Shown here: in pieces, positions 25,019 through 33,083 of the stretch | How positions within the stretch are numbered: the first letter of the stretch is position 1 | How the letters are laid out: each line of letters starts with the position of its first letter | Assembly (NCBI RefSeq): GCF_030733385.1 | Contig: NZ_JASHJC010000022.1 | Span: 1 to 50,297, forward strand | Reading direction: 5' to 3' | Source: Roseovarius sp. MMSF_3359 | GTDB lineage: Bacteria > Pseudomonadota > Alphaproteobacteria > Rhodobacterales > Rhodobacteraceae | DNA: 50,297 nt | Notes under the pieces: generated by a model | Database searches by the model: none | Told to the model about the DNA's origin: nothing | What the model saw: only the letters and a program-made list of their open reading frames with translations | Position numbers and translations under genes: made by a program

Positions 25019-26299
25019 ATGCCCCCAATTCCTGACCACCCTTTGCGGTTTGCGCTGGCCAATGAGCTGCATGCGCGGCCCTTTCCGTCGTTGAATGTTC
25101 CGGCAACGGCGGTTTTTCTGGCTGTCAAACAACCCACTGACGCGGCCAAGCGGGACCGCGATGCGGATCGGGCGCATCTGCTGGCCTTGCTGGATCGGTA
25201 CGGTGCCTCGCATCCGCGCCCGGACGCCACGCATTACTTCGGGCAGGTGGGGCGCCATATGCTCAAATGGGAAAGCCATACCGAGTTTGTGACCTACACC
25301 ATGCTGAGCGAGGGGGCCGGGGACAAACCCTTTGCGCCGGATGAATTCGATGTCTTCCCCGATGATTGGCTGGCCGCGGTGCCGGGGCAGCGGATGACCT
25401 CGGCGCTGATCCGCATCACATCGCATCAGGATGACGAAAAGCTCCGCGAAGACCTGGGAAACTGGTTCATCCCCGAAAGCGTGGCGGTCGCACGAGTGCT
25501 GGATAATTCCGCCGTGATTGCGGGTGATTTCAGGATTGATGCGGCGGGTCACCTGCGGTTCCTGGTGAGTGTTGCGCCCGATACCGGCGCTCGGCGCGTG
25601 GGCCGGATCGTGCAGCGCCTGTGCGAGATCGAGACCTACAAAACCATGTCCATGCTGGGTTTTGCCCGGGTCCGCGACATGGGAACGCGTATGGGGGATA
25701 TCGACGGCCAGTTGGGCAATCTCATGGTCGAGATGACCGACGGGTATACACCTGCGGAGAAAACCCTTGGGCACCTGCTTGAAGTCTCGGCGGAGTTGGA
25801 GGCGATGGTGGCACAATCCTCCTTCCGGTTCGGGGCGACCGAGGCCTATGCGCGCATCGTGGATCAGCGGATCGAGGTTCTGCGCGAGGAACGGTTCGAG
25901 GGGCGGCAGACCTTTTCGGAATTCATGATGCGGCGGTTTTCGCCGGCGATGCGCACGGTGGCCTCGACCAAGGAGCGGCTGCGCAGCATGTCGGACCGGG
26001 CGCTCAGGGCCGGCAACCTTCTGAGGACGCAGGTGGACGTGGAACGCAGCGCGCAGAACCAGGTCCTGCTGGAAAGCATGAATCGCCGCGCCGATGCACA
26101 ACTGCGCCTGCAACGCACGGTCGAGGGGTTGAGTGTCGTCGCGATCAGCTATTATGCGGTATCGCTCGCGGGCTATCTTCTCTACCCGCTGAGCGACATG
26201 TTTGGGATCAGCAAGGGCATGGTCACGGCACTGGCGACCTTACCCGTTGTCGCGGCGGTCTGGTGGATGATCCGCAGGATTAGAAAACGGCTTGATTGA
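25019..26299 (+). CDS. DUF3422 family membrane-associated protein
   Basis: A 426-residue protein of the DUF3422 family, common in alphaproteobacteria and of unknown function. The characteristic N-terminus HPLRFALANELHARPF is present, followed by a long soluble domain and a helical segment (about residues 300-370) with coiled-coil character. Two C-terminal membrane segments (about 371-388 and 398-416) end in a basic RRIRKRLD tail. It is preceded by 210 bases with no recognised element after the pntAB terminator, so it is probably transcribed alone. Confidence 0.88.
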   Translation: MPPIPDHPLRFALANELHARPFPSLNVPATAVFLAVKQPTDAAKRDRDADRAHLLALLDRYGASHPRPDATHYFGQVGRHMLKWESHTEFVTYTMLSEGAGDKPFAPDEFDVFPDDWLAAVPGQRMTSALIRITSHQDDEKLREDLGNWFIPESVAVARVLDNSAVIAGDFRIDAAGHLRFLVSVAPDTGARRVGRIVQRLCEIETYKTMSMLGFARVRDMGTRMGDIDGQLGNLMVEMTDGYTPAEKTLGHLLEVSAELEAMVAQSSFRFGATEAYARIVDQRIEVLREERFEGRQTFSEFMMRRFSPAMRTVASTKERLRSMSDRALRAGNLLRTQVDVERSAQNQVLLESMNRRADAQLRLQRTVEGLSVVAISYYAVSLAGYLLYPLSDMFGISKGMVTALATLPVVAAVWWMIRRIRKRLD

Positions 26300-26380
26300 A
26301 GGGTGCCCCGGGGCCGAGGCGCCGCTTGCAACATGTTCCAAACCGCAAACTGGCGAGGCGCGCTCGACCGTGCAGCCATT

Positions 26381-26407
26381 CCTGGCAAAGCTCTGAGCCT
26401 TGCCAGG
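26381..26407. terminator. Inverted repeat between convergent DUF3422 and CAP/RTX genes
   Basis: CCTGGCAA and TTGCCAGG pair perfectly over 8 bp around an 11-base loop. The position between two convergent genes suggests a bidirectional terminator. The lack of a T-run lowers confidence. Confidence 0.45.
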
Positions 26408-26436
26408 TCTGTTGGATGAGCTTGATCTATCAGACG

Positions 26437-27660
26437 TCAGAACAAGAAGTCGCTGGCATCCAGTTGACGGAGCGCCGTGTTCAGCAAAACGATCGAGCTG
26501 TCGGCGCCCGTGTCGATGGTGACATGACCGTTCCTCTGGCTCGCCGCATCGCGCACGTCCTGGAAATTGTTGAAGCCCGAGACATCGCCGAGGTCGATCT
26601 TTTCCCATTGACTCCGGGCATTGAAATCGGCAACGCGATCATGCCCATGGCCGTTCTCAAAGACAAAGATATCAGAGCCCAGACCACCTCTGAGCATGTC
26701 ATTGCCGCGACCACCATCAACCGTGTCCACGCCGATATCGCCGTTCAGCACGTCATTATCGGCACCGCCATCGAGGCGGTCGTTGCCTGAGCCGCCCCGC
26801 AGGACGTCACGATCTGCGTCGCCCCAAAGCCGGTCATTCCCGGAATCCCCGAACATCCTGTCGCGCCCGTCGCCGCCGCGGAGGTCATCACCACCATTGC
26901 CGCCAAACAAGAGGTCATGACCCGCATTCCCGAAGAGATCGTCACTGCCATTGTTGCCATGCAATTTGTCGCGACCGTTGCCACCTTCGAGGCGGTCATC
27001 GTCCGCGCCGCCCGACAATGTGTCACTGCCGCCGCTGCCAAGCAGGGTGTCGTCGCCCGCGCGGCCGTTCAGCCGGTCATGGCCATTCGTCCCGGTGATC
27101 CGCTGGTCATCGTTGTTGCTCGGGGGAACAGGTTGCGGTTGGGGATCGGGTTGGGGGTCAGGTTGAGGTTGTGGCTGTGGTGCGGGCGGTGCAGATCCAC
27201 GGCTGTCGAGCTGCACCGGCGCGTCCGTCCGCGCAAAATTCTGCGTCACGAACAGGCCATCCCACCCCCTGTAGTCGCCACGTTCAATGCCGATGCCGAT
27301 GACTTCCAATGAGGGGTTCAGGATATTCGCCCGGTGACCGGAGCTGTTCATCAGGGATTGGTGCAGATTGACGACGTCATCGGCGAGGCCCGGCTCTCCG
27401 CGCACGCTTTGCCAGGCGATGTTTTCCGCGGTCCGCCAGCTTCCTGCGAGATCGAAATTCGCATCACGCATCCGCGCGGTGGGCGACGAGCCGCCAGCCC
27501 CGGTATGGCTGAATTGGTCGACGTTGATCATCCACCGGCTATGATCTTCGGCGGCGTCGTTGAGCCGCAACTCCAACCGCAACGGATTGAGGTTACGCGA
27601 AACACGTTCGTTGTTGATCAGGTCCAACATCTGCCATTCGAGGGCGTTCGCTTTTGACAT
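26437..27660 (-). CDS. Secreted CAP (SCP/PR-1) domain protein with RTX repeats
   Basis: A 407-residue protein with three modules. Residues 1-140 form a CAP domain, with His in EDHSRW and FSHTG, Glu in AENIAW and His in SSGHRANILN, the usual cavity residues. A Pro/Gln/Asp-rich linker spans about 155-185 and an RTX array about 190-330. The C-terminal module (residues ~332-407) is homologous to those of the three proteases and ends SDFLF. It has no signal peptide, so type I secretion is likely. CAP proteins bind sterols, lipids or matrix, or act as proteases in some groups, and the role here is open. The ATG start is well placed before the CAP helix ANALEWQMLDLINNER. Confidence 0.9.
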   Translation of the reverse strand: MSKANALEWQMLDLINNERVSRNLNPLRLELRLNDAAEDHSRWMINVDQFSHTGAGGSSPTARMRDANFDLAGSWRTAENIAWQSVRGEPGLADDVVNLHQSLMNSSGHRANILNPSLEVIGIGIERGDYRGWDGLFVTQNFARTDAPVQLDSRGSAPPAPQPQPQPDPQPDPQPQPVPPSNNDDQRITGTNGHDRLNGRAGDDTLLGSGGSDTLSGGADDDRLEGGNGRDKLHGNNGSDDLFGNAGHDLLFGGNGGDDLRGGDGRDRMFGDSGNDRLWGDADRDVLRGGSGNDRLDGGADNDVLNGDIGVDTVDGGRGNDMLRGGLGSDIFVFENGHGHDRVADFNARSQWEKIDLGDVSGFNNFQDVRDAASQRNGHVTIDTGADSSIVLLNTALRQLDASDFLF

Positions 27661-28132
27661 GAGAGTTTCGCTTTCGCTGTTGTTTCAGTTTTTCCGACGG
27701 CTAGAGCGGCAAACGCCGTCTGGAAAGAAGGAGGTGTGCATGACCGCAAAAAGTGGCATCAAGCCGCGCAATCCGGGGGAAAGCCGCCGATGGCTGGCAA
27801 ACACCTGCCGACATTCGGCGGAAACCCGACCGGATCAGATAGGGCCATGGACGGGCGGCGTCACATACCCTGGAAGATGCGCCAGATAAAGGCGCCACAT
27901 CGCGCTCAAAGCCTCCGGATCGGAGGCGAGCAGGCTTGGACCAAAGTAACGTCAAAACTGTCGAAAAGCGGCGCATGAATTTTTGGTTAACGGAGCTTTG
28001 TGGCAGAAAATTGGCCCAAAATGTGGCGTGAATCCGGCAGACGGGCAGGGAGGTTCAACCGGCTTCTTGCCCGCTATTGATCTGTCAGCGTAGGACTGCG
28101 CGTTGCGCTGGCTCACGCCGGTGGGGTCAAGG
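27661..28132. other. 472-base gap between the CAP/RTX and permease genes
   Basis: No gene I can support firmly. It must contain the promoter of the minus-strand CAP/RTX gene near 27661-27760 and the 3' end of the permease transcript. A plus-strand 49-codon frame (27740-27889) has AGGAGG upstream of its ATG, but its composition (Arg/Pro/Gly) is not convincing. No intrinsic terminator with a T-run is visible after the permease. Confidence 0.45.
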
Positions 28133-29035
28133 TTACCGACCGCGGATGCGGGGATCGAGCGCGTCGCGCAGCCCGTCGCCCATGTAGTTGACGCTGAGCA
28201 CCGTGAGCGAGATCGCGAGGCCGGGCCAGATGACCCGCTCGGGGTAGTCCTGCAGATAGACCGTGGCATCGTTCAGAAGCCGTCCCCAGGTGGGGAAATC
28301 GGGCGGAAACCCGAGACCCAGGAAGCTCAGGGCGCTTTCTGTGATGATCGCGTTGGCGATGCCGAGCGTGGCAGAGACCATGATCGGTGACATGACGTTG
28401 GGCAGAATATGGCGGGTGATGAGGTGCCGGTTCGAGGTGCCGATCGACCGGGCAGCGAGGACGAACTCCCGCTCTTTCAGGGCCAGTACATCGCCGCGCA
28501 CGATCCGGGCGGTGGGCATCCAGCTTGTGATGCCGATGGCAAAGACGATGAGGATGAAAATCCCCGTTTCCGGGCCGAAGGCCGCGTTGAGGGACTCGCG
28601 GAAGAGCATGACCATGACCAGCAGGAGGGGCAGCAAGGGCAGGGACAAGAAGAGGTCGGTCAGGCGCATGAGCGGTGCATCGAGCCAACGGAAGAACCCC
28701 GCCAGCACGCCAATGAGGCTGCCCAGCACCAGCGCCAGCAGCATCGCGGTCAGCCCCACGGTGATCGAACTGCGCCCGCCTGCCATGATCCGTGCCAGCG
28801 TGTCGCGGCCCAGTTGATCCGTGCCGAAGGGATGCGCCCAGCTTGGCCCCTGGTTGCGGGCGCGGATGTCGATATGGGTGGCGTCGATGCTCCAGACGAG
28901 CGGCCCGAGAAACACCCCCGCGATGATGAAGAAGAACACCCCCATGCCGATCAGCGCCCCGCGATGGGCGCGGAATTGCAGCCAGACATCGCGCCATTGA
29001 CTGCGCGGGGCGGAGGAGAGAGCCGGATCAGTCAT
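28133..29035 (-). CDS. Peptide/nickel-type ABC transporter permease (DppC/OppC family)
   Basis: A 300-residue inner-membrane permease with an N-terminal cytoplasmic segment, six membrane helices and the EAA coupling loop near ALKEREFVLAARSIGTSNRH. The HPFGTDQLGRD segment and the terminal block YMGDGLRDALDPRIRG are characteristic of the DppC/OppC family. It overlaps the DppB-like gene by 8 bases and is certainly co-translated with it. No ATPase or substrate-binding gene follows, so the substrate cannot be inferred beyond peptide-like. Confidence 0.93.
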   Translation of the reverse strand: MTDPALSSAPRSQWRDVWLQFRAHRGALIGMGVFFFIIAGVFLGPLVWSIDATHIDIRARNQGPSWAHPFGTDQLGRDTLARIMAGGRSSITVGLTAMLLALVLGSLIGVLAGFFRWLDAPLMRLTDLFLSLPLLPLLLVMVMLFRESLNAAFGPETGIFILIVFAIGITSWMPTARIVRGDVLALKEREFVLAARSIGTSNRHLITRHILPNVMSPIMVSATLGIANAIITESALSFLGLGFPPDFPTWGRLLNDATVYLQDYPERVIWPGLAISLTVLSVNYMGDGLRDALDPRIRGR

Positions 29036-30035
29036 AGCGAATCCTCGGGTCCAGCATGCCGTAGAGCAGGTCGGCGATGATGTTGAAGAGCACGATGAGC
29101 ACGGCGAGCATGAAGGTCACGGTCTGCACCATCGGCAGATCGTTGGCCTGTATCGCGGTAATCAACAATTGCCCGAGCCCGTTCACCTTGAAGATCTGCT
29201 CGGTGATGATGGCGCCGCCGAAGATCTGCGGCACGCCAAGCGCGATGACGGTGACCACCGGGATCATCGAGTTTCTCAGCACATGTACCATGACTACGGT
29301 GGGTTCACCCATGCCCTTGGCGCGGGCGGTGCGCACGTAATCCTGCCCCAGATTGTCCAGCATCGAGGCGCGCATGAAGCGGCTGATCTGGGCGGTGATC
29401 TGAAGCGCGAGGACCATGACCGGCATCACCATCTGCTTGAGCTGGATGACGAATGTGTCCCAATCCACGACCCGATGCGTGGTGTCATAGATCGATGGTA
29501 GCCAGCCCAGTTGCACCGAGAAGATCACGATCACCAGAACGCCCGAGAAAAAGGGTGGGACCGAATAGCCGACCATGGTGACAAATGTGCCAAGCTGATC
29601 GAACATCGAATACTGACGATAGGCCGAATAGATGCCGACAGGAATGGCGATAAGGACGGCGACGAGATAGGCCATGGCCACCACCCAGAGCGTCTGCGGC
29701 ATCCGCTGAAGCACGATATCCATGACCGGCGAGCGCGTCTGCCAGCTGATGACGCGCTGTTTGCCCTCGGCCAATGCCGTGCCGAAGGCATTGTCAAACC
29801 AGACAGATGGTTCGACCACAAAGAACTGATAGAGCCATTTGCCAAACCGGATATGGGTCGGCTGCCCCACGCCCAATGCCTCGCGCATCTGCTGTTTGAC
29901 TTCCGCGGGCACGGTCAGCGGCACCTGCGCCATCGGATCGCCCGGCGCCAGTTCCAGCAGCAAAAAGATGACAAGTGCGATGAAAAGAAGCGTCGGAACG
30001 GACAGAACCAGCCGTCGGACGGTATAAGTCAGCAT
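29028..30035 (-). CDS. Peptide/nickel-type ABC transporter permease (DppB/OppB family)
   Basis: A 335-residue inner-membrane permease beginning with the family signature LTYTVRRLVLSVPTLLFIAL and the periplasmic APGDPM segment. It has six membrane helices, the EAA loop DYVRTARAKGMGEP and a C-terminus ending LLYGMLDPRIRYD. It is upstream of and overlaps the DppC-like gene. The upstream neighbour in the same orientation is leuA, 199 bases away. The usual periplasmic binding protein gene is absent, so the pair either relies on components encoded elsewhere or is a remnant of a larger operon. Both reading frames are intact. Confidence 0.93.
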   Translation of the reverse strand: MLTYTVRRLVLSVPTLLFIALVIFLLLELAPGDPMAQVPLTVPAEVKQQMREALGVGQPTHIRFGKWLYQFFVVEPSVWFDNAFGTALAEGKQRVISWQTRSPVMDIVLQRMPQTLWVVAMAYLVAVLIAIPVGIYSAYRQYSMFDQLGTFVTMVGYSVPPFFSGVLVIVIFSVQLGWLPSIYDTTHRVVDWDTFVIQLKQMVMPVMVLALQITAQISRFMRASMLDNLGQDYVRTARAKGMGEPTVVMVHVLRNSMIPVVTVIALGVPQIFGGAIITEQIFKVNGLGQLLITAIQANDLPMVQTVTFMLAVLIVLFNIIADLLYGMLDPRIRYD

Positions 30036-30189
30036 TCAGAGGCCACCTTTGAGACACGGGCAGATCCTGTATCTCCTCTCGGGCGGGAAAAAGCAACGCA
30101 GGGTTGGGTCGAAATACGTGGTCGGTGTCCGGCCGGTATGCCCTTGGCGGTGCACAACATGCGGCCTTGTCGCCCTCTTCGGGGGGAGA

Positions 30190-30228
30190 TTGCAGCCCTG
30201 TGCCATCTCGGCGGCGAAGGGGCTGCAA
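30190..30228 (-). terminator. Hairpin after leuA
   Basis: TTGCAGCCC and GGGCTGCAA form a perfect 9-bp stem with a 21-base loop, starting 6 bases after the leuA stop. No T-run follows, so it may be a 3'-end stabiliser or a weak terminator. Confidence 0.45.
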
Positions 30229-30234
30229 AGTGGT

Positions 30235-31800
30235 TTACGAGACGTCCTTGTAGCTGATCTCGCGGCGGTCCTGTCCGACCTTGTCGCGGCGCACCAGCAG
30301 GCGGTTGAGCGCGTTCACATAGGCCTTGGCCGAGGCCACAACCGTGTCGGTATCCGCCGATTGGCCGGTAGCAATGTTGCCGTCTTCTTCGAGCCGGACG
30401 GAAACCGTCGCCTGCGCGTCCGTGCCTTCGGTCACCGCATGCACCTGGTAGAGCGACAGGTGGGCATTGTTGGGATAAAGCTCCCGTACCGCCTTGAAGG
30501 TTGCGTCCACGGGGCCGTCGCCGGATTGCGTGGCGGTTTTCTCTTCGCCGTCGATGGTCATGACCAATTCCGCATCCGCCGGTCCGCCTGTGCCGCAGGC
30601 GACGCGCAGGGACGTGATGACCAGCCGGTCATTGGCGGCATCCTCACCGGCGGTTACCAGGGCCAGAAGATCTTCATCATAGACCTCCTTCTTGCGGTCG
30701 GCCAGTTCCTTGAACCGCACGAAGACATCGTTCAATTGATTGTCGGCCAGCTCATACCCGAGGTCTTTCAGCTTCGAGCGCAGGGCCGCGCGGCCCGAGT
30801 GCTTGCCCATCACGATATTGGTCTCGGTCAGGCCCACATCCTCGGGGCGCATGATCTCGAACGTCTCGGCGTTCTTGAGCATCCCGTCCTGGTGAATGCC
30901 GCTCTCGTGGGCGAAGGCGTTCTTGCCGACGATGGCCTTGTTGGGCTGTACCTGGAAGCCGCTCACGGTCGAGACCCGGCGGCTCAGGTGCATGATTTTC
31001 GTCGTGTCGATGCCGGTGTGGTAGGGCATGATGTCGCCGCGCACCTTCATCGCCATCACAACCTCTTCCAGCGCCGTGTTGCCCGCGCGTTCGCCCAAGC
31101 CGTTGATCGTGCATTCGATCTGCCGTGCGCCACCGGCCACCGCGGCCAAGGAATTTGCCGTCGCCATGCCCAGATCGTTATGGCAGTGGGTGGCAAAAAC
31201 CACCTCATCCGCGCCGGGCACTTCGGCGATCAGATTGCGGATCAGGTCGGCTGATTCCACCGGGGCGGTGTAACCGACCGTATCGGGAATGTTGATCGTG
31301 CTGGCACCGGCCTTGATCGCAATCTCGACCACGCGCTTGAGGTAGTCCCATTCCGTCCGCGTGGCGTCCATCGGCGACCACTGCACGTTGTCGCAGAGGT
31401 TGCGCGCGTGGGTGACCGTATCGTGGATGCGTTCGGCCATCTCGTCCTGCGTGAGGTTCGGGATCGCGCGGTGCAGGGGCGAGGTGCCGATAAAGGTATG
31501 GATGCGGGGGCGTTTGGCGTGCTGCACGGCCTCCCAGCAACGGTCAATATCCTTGAAGTTCGCCCGGGAAAGCCCGCAAATCACGGAATTTTTTGCGTTT
31601 TTGGCGATCTCGGTTACCGCGTTGAAATCACCCTCCGAGGCGATCGGGAAACCGGCTTCGATGATGTCGACGCCCATTTCATCGAGCAGCCCGGCAATCT
31701 CCAGCTTTTCGTCATGGGTCATGGTCGCGCCGGGGGATTGTTCGCCGTCGCGCAAGGTGGTGTCAAAGATGACCACTCTGTCTTTGCTGTCAGTGCTCAT
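30235..31800 (-). CDS. leuA: 2-isopropylmalate synthase
   Basis: A 521-residue enzyme condensing acetyl-CoA with 2-oxoisovalerate, the committed step of leucine synthesis. The TIM-barrel catalytic domain starts with FDTTLRDGEQSPGATM (catalytic Arg/Asp near 17-18) and has metal ligands in THCHNDLGMA (about 205). The C-terminal LeuA regulatory domain (from about 395) is the leucine feedback site. The cupin gene lies 15 bases upstream and a leucine-rich leader peptide precedes both, so leucine attenuation of a cupin-leuA operon is likely. Length is normal for the family. Confidence 0.96.
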   Translation of the reverse strand: MSTDSKDRVVIFDTTLRDGEQSPGATMTHDEKLEIAGLLDEMGVDIIEAGFPIASEGDFNAVTEIAKNAKNSVICGLSRANFKDIDRCWEAVQHAKRPRIHTFIGTSPLHRAIPNLTQDEMAERIHDTVTHARNLCDNVQWSPMDATRTEWDYLKRVVEIAIKAGASTINIPDTVGYTAPVESADLIRNLIAEVPGADEVVFATHCHNDLGMATANSLAAVAGGARQIECTINGLGERAGNTALEEVVMAMKVRGDIMPYHTGIDTTKIMHLSRRVSTVSGFQVQPNKAIVGKNAFAHESGIHQDGMLKNAETFEIMRPEDVGLTETNIVMGKHSGRAALRSKLKDLGYELADNQLNDVFVRFKELADRKKEVYDEDLLALVTAGEDAANDRLVITSLRVACGTGGPADAELVMTIDGEEKTATQSGDGPVDATFKAVRELYPNNAHLSLYQVHAVTEGTDAQATVSVRLEEDGNIATGQSADTDTVVASAKAYVNALNRLLVRRDKVGQDRREISYKDVS

Positions 31801-31815
31801 GTCGTCAGTTCCTGT

Positions 31816-32172
31816 TCAAATATGGTCCTTGGCGGCGGCGGGTTGGCCGCTATCGCCGGAATTCGGTTCGCCTTTGGGTTCGATCAGCAGCACCTTGGCC
31901 TCGTGTTCCGCGCGCGGCCTGTGCACCACGCCCTTTGGGACGATTACCAGTTCGCCGGGGCCAAAGACCACGCTTTCGGCGCCCTCATAATCCATCGTGA
32001 CCGTGCCGTCGATAACCAGAAAGAAGTCATCGGTGGTGTCATGCTTGTGAAACGGGAACTCTCCCTGGAATTTCACAACCATCACCTCGTTATCGTTGTA
32101 GCTGGCCACGACTTTCGGATCCCAATGGGTGTCAAAAAGCGCGAGCTTTTCCGCGATGTTGATTTTCTGCAT
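31816..32172 (-). CDS. Small cupin-domain protein upstream of leuA
   Basis: A 118-residue single-domain cupin. The two cupin motifs are readable: motif 1 as FPFHKHDTTDDFFLVIDGTV (metal ligands His/His/Glu-Asp region) and motif 2 as PGELVIVPKGVVHRPRAE. The C-terminal tail is Ser/Gly/Ala-rich. It sits between the leucine leader and leuA with only 15 bases to leuA, so the two are probably co-transcribed. It may be a small metal enzyme or a sensor. No specific function can be assigned from the sequence. Confidence 0.87.
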   Translation of the reverse strand: MQKINIAEKLALFDTHWDPKVVASYNDNEVMVVKFQGEFPFHKHDTTDDFFLVIDGTVTMDYEGAESVVFGPGELVIVPKGVVHRPRAEHEAKVLLIEPKGEPNSGDSGQPAAAKDHI

Positions 32173-32198
32173 CTTTGTTTTCCTAAGCGAGCGTTAAG

Positions 32199-32250
32199 GC
32201 GCGAAAGAGCACATCCTCTGAGCGGTCGCGCCGAATGGCACGCTCAGAGG
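32199..32250 (-). promoter_or_regulatory. Candidate leucine attenuator hairpins
   Basis: Stem A pairs CCTCTGAGCG (minus strand, plus positions 32241-32250, covering the leader stop codon) with CGCTCAGAGG (32215-32224). Stem B pairs GGCGCGA (32226-32232, inside the loop of A) with TCGCGCC (32199-32205). A and B are mutually exclusive, as in a classical attenuator. No strong U-run follows B, so termination rather than another block is unproven. Confidence 0.6.
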
Positions 32251-32342
32251 CGGCTTAGGAGTAGGATGAGGGCAGCACCAGGCGCGCCGGGAATACGGCG
32301 TGCGGTGGTCGTGATATGCCCGTTGGTCATCATGGGCGACAT
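32244..32342 (-). CDS. leuL: Leucine leader peptide of the cupin-leuA operon
   Basis: A 32-codon frame ending in ALILLLSRL, with five leucine codons among the last eight before the stop (CTC, CTA, CTC, CTA, CTC). CTA is a rare codon in this GC-rich DNA, which would sensitise ribosome stalling to charged leucyl-tRNA. In-frame ATGs at 32342, 32333 and 32330 are possible starts, and none has a strong ribosome site. The stop codon lies within a 10-bp inverted repeat (attenuator entry), 71 bases upstream of the cupin start. The family concept is the leu leader of proteobacteria. The assignment here rests on the codon pattern plus hairpins plus position before leuA. Confidence 0.68.
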   Translation of the reverse strand: MSPMMTNGHITTTARRIPGAPGAALILLLSRL

Positions 32343-32417
32343 GATAGGCGCGGTTTGCGGGAAATAAAAGAGCGTTTTCGTGTTGATCCGCCGCGCATCT
32401 CTTCTAGGTCTGGTGGC

Positions 32418-33083
32418 ATGGAAAAAGCACTGATTATCGGCGCATCGGGTGGGATCGGTTCGGCCCTTGCGGACGCCCTTGCGGCGCGGGGTGTGGCCGT
32501 GACCGGGCTGTCGCGCCGCGCGGACGGGCTGGACGTGACCCACGAGGCGTCGGTCGAGGCGGCCATGGGCGCGCTTGAGGGCCCGTATGACCTGATCTTC
32601 GTGGCCTCGGGCGCGCTCGAGGTCGACGGGGCCGCGCCGGAAAAGACGTTGCAGGCGATCTCGGCAAAGGCCATGGCGGACCAGTTCGCGGTAAACTGCA
32701 TCGGGCCGTCGCTGATTCTCAAGCATGGCGTTCGGTTGCTGCCGAAAGAGGGCAGGGCGGTTTTTGCGGCGCTCTCCGCGCGGGTGGGATCCATTGGCGA
32801 TAACCGTCTTGGGGGCTGGTATTCCTATCGCACCGCCAAAGCCGCGCTGAACCAGATCATCCACACCGCCGCGATCGAGGTAGGGCGCACGCACAAGGAG
32901 GCGATCTGTGTCTGTCTGCACCCGGGAACCGTCGCCACCGATTTCACGGCGAAATACGCCGGGCGTCACAAGACCGTCCCGCCGGAAGAGGCGGCGCAGA
33001 ACCTTCTGGCGGTAATCGACGGGCTTGAGACCGCCGATAGCGGGCTTTTCTTCGACTGGGCGGGCAAGCAGGTCACATGGTGA
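32418..33083 (+). CDS. Short-chain dehydrogenase-like protein coupled to a photolyase
   Basis: A 221-residue SDR of the C-factor/CsgA-like type. The NAD(P) motif IGASGGIGSALA is at the N-terminus, with catalytic residues in AALSARVGS (Ser region) and YSYRTAKAALN (Tyr/Lys), followed by the HPGTVATDF block. ATG 32418 gives the normal family start, and the longer frame is unlike the family. Its last 7 bases overlap the photolyase start, so the two are translated together. What substrate it acts on, and whether it helps repair or makes a cofactor, is unknown. Confidence 0.87.
   Translation: MEKALIIGASGGIGSALADALAARGVAVTGLSRRADGLDVTHEASVEAAMGALEGPYDLIFVASGALEVDGAAPEKTLQAISAKAMADQFAVNCIGPSLILKHGVRLLPKEGRAVFAALSARVGSIGDNRLGGWYSYRTAKAALNQIIHTAAIEVGRTHKEAICVCLHPGTVATDFTAKYAGRHKTVPPEEAAQNLLAVIDGLETADSGLFFDWAGKQVTW

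Noticed and set aside
24938..26113. Minus-strand open frame of 391 codons
   Set aside because: It is antisense to the DUF3422 gene, which has a convincing family N-terminus and membrane helices.
27740..27889. Possible 49-codon small gene with an AGGAGG site
   Set aside because: The ribosome-site match is good, but the product is Arg/Pro/Gly-rich with no hydrophobic or conserved pattern, and the region is probably the CAP gene promoter. I would reconsider it with ribosome profiling.
32355..32969. Minus-strand open frame continuous with the leucine leader
   Set aside because: Only the last 32 codons make sense as a leader peptide. The rest is antisense to the SDR gene.
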